Of a stretch of DNA of 64,000 nt, positions 23,234-33,803 are shown one piece after another. The DNA is from Hemileia vastatrix. Taxonomy: Eukaryota; Basidiomycota; Pucciniomycetes; Pucciniales; Zaghouaniaceae. The stretch covers positions 134,001-198,000 of the forward strand of contig JASXTE010000030.1 of the NCBI GenBank assembly GCA_030280995.1. Reading direction: 5' to 3'. Positions within the stretch are counted from its first letter, which is position 1, and every line of letters begins with the position of its first letter. The notes beneath the pieces were generated by a model that made no database searches, was not told the origin of the DNA, and was given only the letters and a program-made list of their open reading frames with translations. The position numbers and the translations under genes are program-made.

Positions 23234-23359
23234 ATATCTTGAAGTAAAATCCCATTGGTATTGAGTTCTCCTAGACCCTGTTTCCTGTCTAAAATAAATG
23301 AATAAAACTAAAAAGAATGAAGACTGAAAAATAAAACTAAGAATTATAATAATAATTTT

Positions 23360-23510
23360 GATTTAATTAATTGATTTTTTTTTTTGATTTTTTTATTATT
23401 TTATTTTTATTTATTTTTTTATTTTATTTTTTATTTATTTATTTTTAATTTTATTTATTTATTTATTTTTATTTTTATTTTATTTTTTTTTATTTTATTT
23501 TTTTTTTAAA
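23360..23510. repeat. A/T low-complexity tract
   Basis: Almost pure T with scattered A (TTTTTATTTATTT type) over about 150 bp. Confidence 0.85.
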
Positions 23511-24262
23511 TTTAAAATAAAATATTTTAGAAAAGATAGTTTAGAAATAAAATTTAAAATTTAATTTTTAAAGAAAGATAAATGAATGTGAAAAGAAGTA
23601 ATAAAAAAGAATTATCAAAATTAAAATTTTAAAAGATGCCCCCCGGCCATTTGATGAGCCGTACCCTTGACATCATACCCACATCCAAGTGCAACTTGAT
23701 GTGGTTACACAATTTTGAGAAATTGAAAAGAAAATAAAATAAATGAAAGTTTTTAGAAGATAATTTTTATAATGATGATCACTGGGTGGGCTCCCTCCAA
23801 TTTATAAAAATGATTAGAGACCACCAGTGAGCATCACCTTTACAATAATTCATAATATATATGAAAGAAAATAAATCACAATCTGACATAAAAAAATCAA
23901 AAACAAAATAAAATAAAAAGAATCTTGAATCCGGCGTTGAGAGAGGTGTCACTTGATTTGTTCCAGTTTATAGTCTTAGTGGACTTCCTAAAATTAAAAG
24001 ACAAAGCCAGGATTCAACTAGAAACAGGGAAAATTTTGGAAACGAACATTATGGGGTAATTGTGTATAGAGCAGCCAGCCCATCAATTACCCCCACACTT
24101 GCCAATATTAAATTAAGAAGGTTCCCCTGTGAACACTTCTTCCAATAAATTTTAAAATTTTTCCAACACTATCTTCACCCATATTTTAAGAATTTTAAGT
24201 TTTTGAAACTTTCAAAGAAGGTCATCTTGAATTTTGTTAACTTTCATCATAGTTTTGTCGCC

Positions 24263-25257
24263 TGTCAGCCAGGCTATTCCAGGAGTCCAGTAAATGATAT
24301 ATAAATTATAAAACCTTAAAGAGTGGGTAAAACTTGTATTTAATGAATATAACTTAATATTTTATTACATAATGAAATTATATAAGAATTTTATTATATA
24401 CAAATGTTACATTAAATTTATTGGTTATATATATTTTTATATACAATTAAATTGAGCATAATATAATATATTCTACAAATAATGGCGCATTTTTATATAT
24501 TTAATAATTATAAATTTATATTTAATTAATTAAAAAACATATATTATAATTACAAGTGTAAATTTGATTTATAATATATTTAAATTAATTACTTAAATTT
24601 ATATATTAACTAATACCTCTCATATGACACTAAACAATTATTAAGGACGCTTCTTTTGACCCTTAATTGTGTTAGAAAAAAACAAATAAATTAATTTGAA
24701 CTAAATTGAGATTAATTGATTGTTTTGTTGCGTCAAATTATTTTTTGTTTCACTTAAAATGTCCTCTAATCAGGATGGACCATCTGTTGGGAATTATATT
24801 TCTCATAGTTCCTATGTTTCCACTCTTGTTTAGTTATTTACTATTGTCACTTACTGATTTGGGGATTAATGGCGGGGAAATTGGATTCTTAATTGGGCTT
24901 TTAATTAATTGTTTCATGTTTTTCTCTATATTGTTATGTTTCATTTACTCTTTTTGATATATTTGTTTTATTCCTTTCTAATCATTGTATTTACTGATAT
25001 AGTAGCGCTTCAGAGGACCCATTGCCTATAAAAGGGCCTTGGATAATCCCCTGTAGCCTTATCACTTATTATACACTCAACAATTGAAAATACAATTTTT
25101 ATATTACGTTTATATTCTTTTTATTAGTAATAAAATTCTAATTAAAATTTTATATAACAATTTAAAGGTTGCTCTAAGTCTGATAGTAATTATTTTGGTT
25201 GCCGCGCAGAACTCTTACTTAAATAATATTAATATTAATAAAACCAAGTTGTTGTCA
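24263..25257 (+). repeat. Diverged solo LTR-like sequence inside family C
   Basis: It begins TGTCAGCCAGGCTA, identical to the first 14 bases of the family B LTR, then diverges. A TATA box (GCCTATAAAAGG, about 25023-25034) sits at a position comparable to the one in the family B LTR. It could be a solo LTR of a related family inserted in element C. I could not fix its right end or a target duplication; 25257 is a guess based on a terminal TTGTCA. Confidence 0.45.
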
Positions 25258-25459
25258 CCTCCCAGCTCACTTATCGTTGTTTTTCTCTCAATAAATTAAA
25301 TAATTTTATTAAATTTTATTTTTTTTATTACCCATACCTTTTTCCTCCTTCTCCTCCTCTCATTCCTTCTTCCATTTTCTCCTTCTTCTAGACGACCGGC
25401 CGACATCGCCCATATGCAGTGTAACGATAGTAAAGTATTTTTGATAAAAATAAGAAGAT

Positions 25460-25625
25460 AGTTTATCCTCGTTGCGGAGGAATCCATAAAATTTCATTGA
25501 TATCATAGTTTATCCTCGTTGCGGAGGAATCCATATAATTTCATAAATGTCATAGTTTATCCTCATTGCGGAGGTATAAATTTAATAAAAGTCATTAAAA
25601 TTGTAGTTTATCCTCATTTCGGAGT
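25460..25625 (-). repeat. Four CAGTTTA-type hairpin repeats next to integrase
   Basis: Copies start near 25460, 25507, 25554 and 25604 and read AGTTTATCCTCGTTGCGGAGGA on the + strand or variants of it. The stem is TCCTC/GAGGA around GTTGCG, a different stem from the upstream array but the same layout. The last copy touches the integrase stop codon. Confidence 0.75.
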
Positions 25626-26449
25626 TAGACTTCGGCACTCCTGGTGCCTCTAGGATAGAACCGTTTCACTTGATCGGCCGCTACCCTCTTCTTCAATACT
25701 ACTCCATCCAACTCTTCTAGCACATATGAACCGCTGGAAACTTGCTCCTTGATTTTATACGGTCCATTCCACCTATCTGCAAACATCTTTCCCCACTGAC
25801 TTTCCAAACTCCTATTATACACCAGGACCATATCACCTGGGTTCAAAGGTTTCCTTAATCGATGTGCCAACTGCTCATCCCAATATCTAACTGATTGATT
25901 TCTGATCTTCATCATCCGCGAATATGCCTTTTCTAAATATTCTTCTTTCTTTTCTAGCTGCATCATTCTTGCACACAATAATTCATCAGTAGTTTTGACC
26001 GTATCCCAGTCAACTCCAAGATATGATTCAGCTTCTAAATCAACCGGTATAACTGCTTTCTGTCCAAAAACAAGTTCATAAGGTGAAAATCCGGTCGTCC
26101 TTTTGGCAGTGATTCGATCAGCGAATAAAACTAAAGGTAAATAGTGCCTCCACTTTTCAGCACTTGTCCCACACACTTTAACTAAAGCATCCTTAATAAC
26201 TTGATGCCCTCTTTCAACCATGCCTTCAGCTTCGGGATAATATGGGGTTGCTACCCTAACCTTTGATCCAACTTTCAATACGTCATCTTTAAACTCTGTC
26301 CCAAATTCAGGACCTCCATCTACCGTTACCAACTTCATCACCCCATACCTATATACCCAATTATTCAAAAAAAATTCTGCCACATTTTTGGCAGTTAAAT
26401 TAATAAGAGGCGCTGCCTCTACCCAACCAGATAAATCATCTCTGGCCAC
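25625..26449 (-). pseudogene. Family C integrase core and C terminus
   Basis: A 274-aa open segment in frame with the upstream pol segment but separated by a TGA (after CEECQR at about 26560). It contains the DDE core (VTVDGGPEFGTEFKDD, then YYPEAEGMVERGHQ) and the C-terminal NPGDMVLVYNRS...RWNGPYKIKE region that often precedes a GPY/F-type or chromodomain-like end. The glutamate of the DDE motif is present (VERGH). It ends at a TAG just before the fourth hairpin repeat. Its product would join viral DNA to host DNA. Confidence 0.82.
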
Positions 26450-26560
26450 AATTAAATATTTATACCGTCCCTCTTTTATATGAACGGCATCTAAACTAAC
26501 TCTTCCAAAGAGCGTATATTCACCGGTTGCGCGTCCAGGTTCTTTCGGCCTTAAATAACT

Positions 26561-28114
26561 TCATCTTTGACATTCTTCGCATGACTGAACCCACTGTTTA
26601 ACAGCCATCTTCATGCCAGGCCACCAAAATCGATCAGAAATTCTTCTAAAAGTTTCTCCAACGCCTCTATGCCCGAGATCTTCATGCAGTGATTTCAAAA
26701 CTAATTCTTGCCCCTTCTCTTGAGTTATAACTACTTGAGGATTTGGATACCTTCTCCTCATTAAACGTCGACCAGATAGGTAAAACGTAGATGACTTCCT
26801 CTTGATAGCCACCCATTCATCGTCTTCACAATCTTCTGGCCTCTCTAAAGTCAACAAATATTTGACTAACAAAAAATAAAAACCAGTCTGACCCCAGACT
26901 TCATCTTGAAAATCGATTAATATAACATCAATAGGGACTTCTCTATCACCAATATCACCTGCACATGAATGAGCCAATAATCGTTGACCCCTAAATAAAT
27001 CTTTAATTGAGCTATGTCGACGTTTTTCTTCTGAACCTTTGGAGCCTTCATAAACCGTATTTGAAAATACCTCTTTCTCTTTATCCACCCATTTATTTAA
27101 ATTCTCTAATTCTCCAACATATACACCATTCCTTAATTTACTACTATCCCACACTACCAATCCATCTTCCTCTACATACACCACATCTTCTTCTACCTCC
27201 TTTCTACCGAATTTATCTACACCTTTTCCAACTCCTTTATTAACATAAAGACTATTTTCCAGTTTATCCTCTTGGTGGAGGTCATCAACACCATAATCTA
27301 AACACAATAGTCCTGCCAGTTTAACCTCATGGGGGAGGTATGGAAAGTCTTCAGCTCCTTTAGTGCTGGCTTTGATAATAGGTATATCTTCATCGAACTC
27401 TTCTGAGTCTGAATCTTCTTCAGTGGGTGGTCTCCTTGATAAACCATCTGGCCTAGTAAAAGTTTTGCCAGGCTTATGAACTAAATCAAACAAAAAATGT
27501 TGAATATAAGCTACCCATCTCTTCATGGGTGCGTTCGGTAAACTTGGGGAATTAATCATCTGGATTAACGATTTTGCATCCACTTGCAACTCAAAATGTT
27601 GCCCCCACAAAATATGCTGAAGTTTCTTCAGTATTTTTGCCACACCACATAATTCCAATTTTGGTTGAGAATATCTTGATTTGACCTCAGTAAATACTAC
27701 AGATTCATACCTAACTGGCCTGATGTAACCAGCTTTATCCATCTGAGACAAAACCGCCCCAGCTGCAACCTGACTTGAATTGACTGCTAAATAAATTCTG
27801 CCAGCTTCTTTTCCATAATCCAACTTGTGCAGGACTAAATCCTTCCCCACAACCTCTTTCAACTTCACAAACGCCTTCTCACACTCTTCATCCCACTCCC
27901 AGTCTGCATCCTTTCTCGTTAACCGTCTCAATGGAGCTGCCAATGAAGAAAAGTCCTTGATAAACATTCTAACATATACGCAAACGCCTAAAAACCCTCT
28001 AACTTCGGTCGTATTCTTGGGTCTTGGCCAGGACTGAATTTTGTTAACTTTATTCTTGGACATAATTCTACCCTCTCTACATACCACATGGCCTAATATT
28101 TCTAAGGCTGGCAC
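26561..28114 (-). pseudogene. Family C RT C terminus, RNase H and integrase zinc finger
   Basis: 517 aa: RT thumb (EILGHVVCREGRIMS), connection region (TTEVRGFLGVCVYVRMFI), RNase H and an ~140-aa acidic linker, then the integrase HHCC finger (HEDLGHRGVGETF ... CEECQR). In RNase H the first catalytic aspartate is asparagine (YLAVNSSQVAAGAVL), while later acidic residues (ELCGVAK, LQVDAKSL) are kept. Two hairpin repeats (27260 and about 27317) lie within the linker coding sequence, encoding QEDKL and HEVKL. A TGA at 28160-28162 separates it from the RT core in the same pol gene. Confidence 0.82.
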
Positions 28115-28162
28115 ACAACATGAAAATTTTGAACCTGAAATAGTTAAACCAGCCTCTTCAAT

Positions 28163-28798
28163 TCAAAACAAGATTCTTTCTAATATAATTGCAAACTCCC
28201 AAATGAATTTGCGTATCCCGGGATTCTCTTCCAACACCTGGTTATCATAGTCGGTTGTTGGTCCCTTAATTCCTCCATCATCTATAAAGATTCCAGCGTA
28301 TTGTGGAATTTCATCTTGAAGGATCCAAGCCATCTGAGCTTGATAAACTGCAACCGAATTTGTTGCTCCTTGAGGTAATCTTGTTAACTGTAAACGTCCT
28401 AGTGGCTTATCAAATGTAGTGAGAGGCCTTGAGTCCGGATGTAACTCTCTCTCATCATATCCACCCATAATATCTCCCAAACCATAACACACTCTCCCTG
28501 CAAACGCTTCAACAAACTCTTCAGCACTAGGCGGTATCCCAGCATCCTTTATTGTAACCCTATTTAATTCCCTAAGATCATGAACAACTCTAAGCTTGCC
28601 ATTCGGTTTCTTGATACAAAATACTGGACTAGAATAACTTGATGTTGATTGCTCATACAGTCCAGTGCGTATCCGTTCTCTGACAACTTCGATATAAGCT
28701 TCTTTCAATGCAGCTGGAATAGGAATCGGTTTCTGCTGCCACGGTTCATGACATACCACAGGAATCTTGTAAGGCTCCCCATAGGAATGCTTCAACAC
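28163..28798 (-). pseudogene. Family C reverse transcriptase core
   Basis: A 211-aa open segment with the RT fingers and palm: GLYEQSTSSYSSPVFCIKK, LRVVHDLRELNRVT, motif A (GLGDIMGGYDERELHP, with an aspartate), LTRLPQGATNSVAVYQ and the active-site block GIFIDDGGIKGP. The active site is F-I-D-D instead of Y-x-D-D, and motif B carries the Q-G dipeptide. It is bounded by TGA stops on both sides in the same frame (28160 and about 28832), so the gene is broken. Confidence 0.85.
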
Positions 28799-28834
28799 AC
28801 CCCTCTCCTCTTCTACAAAAGCAATGGCCTTCTC

Positions 28835-29758
28835 TCACTTGACCATCACATCCAACAACAACTTCTTCTCTTCTCCAGACAACCAACCATCAGGTCCAAA
28901 ATTAACAACACCCAGTCTCTCAAAAGTGATTCTTGACGTCTCAGAAAATTCAGGCGGATTCTTTACCAAGGGACTTTCATAAGGATCACTTGATAACCTT
29001 GGTCTTCTCAAAGGTGGATTTAATTCAGCAGGTAGCGGTTCATTAATAGGTCGAACTTTATTTGCTACTTTCTTATATTTGGCTGCGTCCACATCTAAAT
29101 TAACTTGAGGTAAAACATTTTCTTTTGTATCGCCATTAAAACTTTCATCAAATGAATCTTCTTCATTGCCAGAATCAGAATAAGAAAAATTAGAAAAATA
29201 TTTTAATTCATTATTAAATTTTACCCTTTTCTCCTTTCCCTCGTCTAATTTATAAACAGATTTTCCAACACCTTTGCTTCCCTTTTCCAACAGTAAATCA
29301 CCCGTAAAGAAAGTTGGCAGTTTAACCTCTTGCTGGAGAACCGGAATTGAATTTTCACAAAAATTATTTTTTTGTGTTTTAATTATACTGAGATTTTTTA
29401 TTGGATTTTGATAAAATTTTCGCAGTTTACCCTCTTGCTGGAGGTCCAAAATAGAAGGAGATAATTGAAGTTTAACCTCTTGCTGGAGGTCCAAATTAGA
29501 AGGAGATAATTGCAGTTTAACCTCTTGCTGGAGGTCCATAATAGAATTTTCACAAAAATTATTTTTTTGTGTTTGAATTATACCGAGATTTTTTATTGGA
29601 TTTTGATAAGATTTTCGCAGTTTACCCTCTTGCTGGAGGTCCATAAACATACCCTTCCAATTTTTATCCAACCTAATTTGGCCCATTTTGCCTTTTTTAC
29701 CATTTTTAAATTTAATAGAAAAACAGGGTAAATCCAATAAACATATAGTAAAGTCCAA
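28835..29758 (-). pseudogene. Family C pol N-terminal region with LQQE repeats
   Basis: A 307-aa open segment ahead of the RT core. The first half contains five copies of a repeat with core DLQQEVKL or DLQQEGKL, each encoded by a CAGTTTA-type hairpin repeat on the opposite strand; spacer peptides such as YQNPIKNLGIIQTQKNN are repeated too. The second half is acidic and proline-rich, leading to the RT. The frame extends upstream to about 29894 through a TGA (tryptophan expected) and there overlaps the end of the protease ORF in a different phase, so pol would need a frameshift. No known domain is recognised. Confidence 0.65.
29318..29642 (-). repeat. Five hairpin repeats inside coding sequence
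   Basis: Copies start at 29318, 29423, 29468, 29513 and 29618 (+ strand CAGTTTAACCTCTTGCTGGAGG or close). The stem is CCTC/GAGG around TTGCTG. They encode the LQQE(V/G)KL peptide on the minus strand and share layout with the noncoding copies at 22-25 kb. Confidence 0.8.
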
Positions 29759-29895
29759 AACGTATTTTCACTCCAAAGTAATATTAACAGAAAATAATTG
29801 AGAATCCACTTGAATTATCTCCAAGTGAGCTGACCTATTGCAATCCGGGATCTCATCCTGAGGAGAGATTACAACATTAGAGTGATCAGCCCCTG

Positions 29896-30567
29896 CTACC
29901 CCAAAAAATGAGGGCATTCATCCCTTTCCAACAAACATAATTCTCCAGAAGCCGTCCGTTTTATATGCCGCTTCTTGGTGCAAACACAACACTGGCACAG
30001 AGTAGTAATCCCTGGCCGTGTTTCCCAACCTTCATCTCCAGGAGGCGCTAACTGCATATGTAACCTCCGCATATCTTCACCAGTGATCTCCAAACTAATC
30101 CCCATGCCAGCTTGATACCCTATCCTGGCCTCAAAATCCATCAAAAAAGGACCACCAAGGACAGTTTTGACTGCTCCTCTGGCCACATAAAAGTGAACCT
30201 TACCAACAGATCCACCAATGCCTAACTTGACATGCTCAGCTGTACCCATCAGCTCTGTTGCATGCCCTCCAATACCTCTGAGGTTTCCCCCAGTCCCACT
30301 TTTAATTGGCAAGCCTATACTCGTCACTTGCTCCAATGAAATTAAATTAATTTGAGACCCTGAATCGACCAAGGCCTTTACTTCTTTACCGTTAAGAGTT
30401 ACCACCAGGTAACCCAGGGGAGCGGAAAAATGCGTATCTACATCTTCCCCAAACTTTTCAGAATTTTCAAAAATATATTCCACCTCTCCAGTGGAAACCT
30501 GATGCCTCGTCAAATGCTTCTTTTGCTTTTCAGCAAGCGCCGGACTAATCGTAAATAACTCCCCCAA
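29896..30567 (-). CDS. Family C aspartic protease
   Basis: A 223-aa segment directly downstream of gag in the same frame, separated only by one TAG (30580-30582). Retropepsin motif ALVDSGSQINLIS, then a second block LGGPFLMDFEARIGY with the hydrophobic-hydrophobic-Gly context. The C terminus is cysteine-rich (LCQCCVCTKKRH), possibly a zinc-binding tail. Expression could be by readthrough of the TAG or as part of a gag-protease fusion before mutation. The role is maturation of gag and pol. Confidence 0.8.
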   Translation of the reverse strand: MGELFTISPALAEKQKKHLTRHQVSTGEVEYIFENSEKFGEDVDTHFSAPLGYLVVTLNGKEVKALVDSGSQINLISLEQVTSIGLPIKSGTGGNLRGIGGHATELMGTAEHVKLGIGGSVGKVHFYVARGAVKTVLGGPFLMDFEARIGYQAGMGISLEITGEDMRRLHMQLAPPGDEGWETRPGITTLCQCCVCTKKRHIKRTASGELCLLERDECPHFLG

Positions 30568-30579
30568 AGATAAGGGAAT

Positions 30580-32508
30580 CTACAGTTGATTCACCCTATT
30601 CAAAACTTCGTCCATCGCATTAGCTTGACCAGAAACTACCGGCCGCTCATACTGGACCTTTGATTTAACAACCTTGGCCCTGGGTACCTCTTGAGGTCCA
30701 ACCGAGCCATCTTCACCCCCCATTATAACATCTTCACTTTCTATAACCCTAACTCCGTCACCAGCTTCTTGCACTAATCCTGATCCATCGCTAGTCCTTC
30801 TTACACCCTCCATTGGGATGGGACCGCTAAAACTTGGTCTGGGTAGAGATGCCAACGATACGTCCTCCTCAGAATCCGAATCATCCTCTGGAATAGGCTC
30901 ACCATTTAAATCAAACTTGCCATAACTAGGGGGCCCCATATCAGCAATCCCCTTCTGCATTTTATATAATTCGTCCTTAGAGTAAGGGTTCAATTTGTTG
31001 GCGGCAGTTTGAGCGCTAGAATTCTTGTCCTTATAGTAAGGGTTCACTTTGTTATTGGCCTTGCCAGGATTAGCCCTCAATTGGCTCTGAATGCTACTTT
31101 TTGCCTTAGTAGCAGCTGCTCTTCTAGCAGCATTAACATCGTATTCGCCAGCCATACAGCTACCCTCCACCTGGGAAACCGTCGCCAGCTCTAAACCTCC
31201 AAAAGAAGTAGAAAATGTGGCTTTACTGACCTCTTTCTCCTTACCCTTGTCAGCTTTACCACCATTACCATTACCATTTTCGCCACTCTTGGCATTAACA
31301 TCTTCATCCGTCACCTCTTCAAATCTGGCTCTCCTTTCAGCCGTTAAACTTCTTCTGACCAAATCAGAAGGAGACTGTCCATCACTGGGCTTGATGAACG
31401 AACCATCAGGAAATTTATAAAATTTACCATCAAATAAAACTCTCCCAGCATCCATATCCTTATCAAGAGAAAAACAAACTGTTGCTCTGTGCCCTCTCCT
31501 ATTACAATAGGAGCACACCTTTGGCTCATCATAGCCACCTCTATATCCATTACTACCACCATTCCCACCATTTCTCCCATTGCCTGGGAAGCGGTTACCG
31601 TTGTTATTTCCATTATAATTTCGACGTTCATAACCTCTGGACTGATAAGAAGTCGACGTCGACGAAGAATCAATTGGGGCCTTGTTGGCCTTCTGAGTCT
31701 CTTGAACAAATATTTTTAATTGTTTCGTTAAATCGGCCAGGTGATCGACCATCTTATTATCTACATTACCCTCAACTTTAGCAGCAGGTAATCCCATTTG
31801 AGCCTTCTTGGCCTCCTGGGCTTTGACCATAATATCGTTGTTTTCGGCCAAAACTTCGCTAACCTTGCTAACATATTGAGTGCATGACTCTTGATATTTG
31901 TCCAACGCCAATAACTTTAGATGGGCTTGAATGTTGTCCTTGATAACCTCCAGAGCCGGCAGTTTCTGCTCACCATTAGGCAGTTCCTTCATCAAATCTT
32001 TTCTTGAAAGATCCTTCAAGACGTCCATACGAATATCCCTGCTGCATGCTGTCCAAAACAAATCTTTTGCTTGGTTCTCATGCACTAACTCGTCCACCAG
32101 TATGAGATATTCCACCACTTCATCAAACTGAACACAGAGCTTTTTGAAGTCAGCCATAGAAGAAACTCCACCTTTTGCTTGCCAGTCTCCAACAATTTTA
32201 TTGAGGTCCATCATAGTAAACCTAACACCCCATCTATCAACCATAGCTTTAGAAAGCTTAACCCAATCCTTGTCCTTGAATGCCTGCATAGAAATAACCT
32301 CTTTTTCCACCTCCCTATCAGCAATAAAAAACCTAACTTGCTTCACCATATCCACATGAGAAGCACCATCAACAGCAGCAGCAGCTTCATACCTGCTAAT
32401 GAACCATTTAACCTCCTCCCCATCAAACTTTGGGCCATCCCAAGAAACAATTCTAACTGAGGGAGTAAGAGGGTTAGAAGATCCAGAAGCAACAGCAGAA
32501 GAAGACAT
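30580..32508 (-). CDS. Family C gag (642 aa, intact)
   Basis: The ATG at 32508 follows the leader by about 160 nt. The N-terminal ~230 residues form a gag capsid-like helical domain (VKWFISRYEAAAAVDGAS, DKDWVKLSKAMVDRWG). A glycine/asparagine-rich linker (RNYNGNNNGNRFPGNG) precedes a canonical CCHC knuckle CSYCNRRGHRATVC. The C-terminal ~280 residues are low-complexity and charged. Codon use is more GC-balanced than in family B. No internal stop is present, in contrast to pol of the same copy. The product would form the virus-like particle. Confidence 0.87.
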   Translation of the reverse strand: MSSSAVASGSSNPLTPSVRIVSWDGPKFDGEEVKWFISRYEAAAAVDGASHVDMVKQVRFFIADREVEKEVISMQAFKDKDWVKLSKAMVDRWGVRFTMMDLNKIVGDWQAKGGVSSMADFKKLCVQFDEVVEYLILVDELVHENQAKDLFWTACSRDIRMDVLKDLSRKDLMKELPNGEQKLPALEVIKDNIQAHLKLLALDKYQESCTQYVSKVSEVLAENNDIMVKAQEAKKAQMGLPAAKVEGNVDNKMVDHLADLTKQLKIFVQETQKANKAPIDSSSTSTSYQSRGYERRNYNGNNNGNRFPGNGRNGGNGGSNGYRGGYDEPKVCSYCNRRGHRATVCFSLDKDMDAGRVLFDGKFYKFPDGSFIKPSDGQSPSDLVRRSLTAERRARFEEVTDEDVNAKSGENGNGNGGKADKGKEKEVSKATFSTSFGGLELATVSQVEGSCMAGEYDVNAARRAAATKAKSSIQSQLRANPGKANNKVNPYYKDKNSSAQTAANKLNPYSKDELYKMQKGIADMGPPSYGKFDLNGEPIPEDDSDSEEDVSLASLPRPSFSGPIPMEGVRRTSDGSGLVQEAGDGVRVIESEDVIMGGEDGSVGPQEVPRAKVVKSKVQYERPVVSGQANAMDEVLNRVNQL

Positions 32509-32665
32509 CCCAATAAGTAATGAAAAGCGTTAACAATCGATAAAATAACAAGCCTCTTGCAGGCCAATAACAAAAATCCAATTAGAGTTCCAGAAAATAA
32601 GCCTCTTGCAGGCTAATAACGTTCTTGATCCAAGTAAGTCTTTAAAGAAAGCTAGAGAAGTCAAA

Positions 32666-32682
32666 CCCCACGTTGGGCGCCA
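32666..32682 (-). other. Primer-binding site of family C
   Basis: TGGCGCCCAACGTGGGG on the minus strand starts two bases inside the 5' LTR edge (32685). The TGGCGCC start is typical of retroelement primer sites. The tRNA was not identified. Confidence 0.7.
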
Positions 32683-32684
32683 AC

Positions 32685-33803
32685 TATGGTAAGGTAAACT
32701 CTTACAGTCGCCTTGCTGTAAGCAGAATCCGGAGGAGATATGTGGATTTAGCTGAAAACCCCGTCCTTCCAATAAAAATAACAAAATGGGAATTCTAAAT
32801 CACTAAGCTAACCAGTCTACTTGGATCTGATTGATAAAAATAATGAAACTCTAAAATAATTAACGCTTATTGAGATTTAAAGAAAGTGGCTGTTGAGAAA
32901 GAAATACTGATAAAAACAATTAAGGTGTACCAGTGAAAGATCTGAAAAGATTGACTTTTATGTTTTTATAATAATTTGAATTTTTATGAGACAGCAATAA
33001 TCAAGTCCCAGTGATGAAGACCTTTCTAAAGATACCCTATATGAAGTGTGATTTAAATTGTTGAATTGTATTTCTAAAATGTTATGTAAAAATAATAAAT
33101 GTTATAAGGGTATTATAACTTATTTAATTTGTTGAGTAATAAAAAATGAGACCGTGGTAGTTAAAGATTAAGCTGTATGATGTGTCCCCCCTCTCAATTT
33201 CGAGTTTGAGAAGCGCTTAAGTATTCCTAGTCACGTGCCTAAGTTTTCCCCTCCAGAGCTCTTCCAGAGTCAATCCGGAGCCCATATGGAGCCGGAACGG
33301 AGTCCGTACGGAGTCAAAGCGGAGTCCGTCCGGACTTCCGGACTCAATTAGAACCTTAAAACTATAATAAAAAATCTAGAAAAATTACACATAATAGAGC
33401 TACTTCCCCCTTACATACCAAACTAATTTTCGTAGTCTGCGCAGCTCTAATTACCCCGTGAAAATTCATCAAAGTTAAGTAATTTTTGAAAACGTAAATA
33501 TTTCTATAAAACTTTAAAATTCATTTAAAAATATAAGAAAAATATTAAAAATTCTGGGAAAATTTCCCAAGGTTCTTGAGTGACTTGACTTGATACTTAT
33601 AAATTTTTCAGACCGTAAAAATAAGTTTTCTCCGTAAAATAAATTGTATTTGTATAGGCATTTGCTCGTGACCAATTTCTTCATATTTTAAACTCCAATA
33701 AATTAAATAAAACCCTTATATAAAAAATAATAACGCCAATCTTGAACGCCGCAATAACTCCATTTACGTACTTAGGTGCCATACTAAACTTTAGGCTACC
33801 ACA
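32685..33803 (-). repeat. 5' LTR of family C
   Basis: 1119 bp, near-identical to 20546-21685 apart from the shorter GGAGTCCGTAC tandem section (about 33275-33340) and scattered substitutions. Confidence 0.88.

Larger units (their letters stand above)
21686..25624 (-). other. Long noncoding 3' region of family C
   Basis: Nearly 4 kb between integrase and the 3' LTR without a credible ORF. It holds two imperfect GAGCCGAATNCT repeats near 21978-22075, an array of about 14 hairpin repeats (22351-23233), an A/T low-complexity tract (23360-23510), a lone hairpin motif (23964), an LTR-like insertion (from 24263) and four more hairpin copies (25460-25625). A 3' region this long is unusual for a Ty3 element. 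Confidence 0.65.
20546..33803 (-). mobile_element. Ty3-type LTR retrotransposon, family C, nested in family B pol
   Basis: Long terminal repeats lie at 20546-21685 and 32685-33803. On the minus strand they start TGTGGTAGCC and end TTACCATA. ATGT at 20542-20545 and 33804-33807 is duplicated, and its removal rejoins the family B frame exactly (CLM|SAPILAL). Genes lie on the minus strand: gag, protease, RT/RNase H and integrase, followed by an unusual ~3.9-kb noncoding 3' region. Element C must have inserted after element B. Several stops in pol show that this copy is also decayed. Confidence 0.92.
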
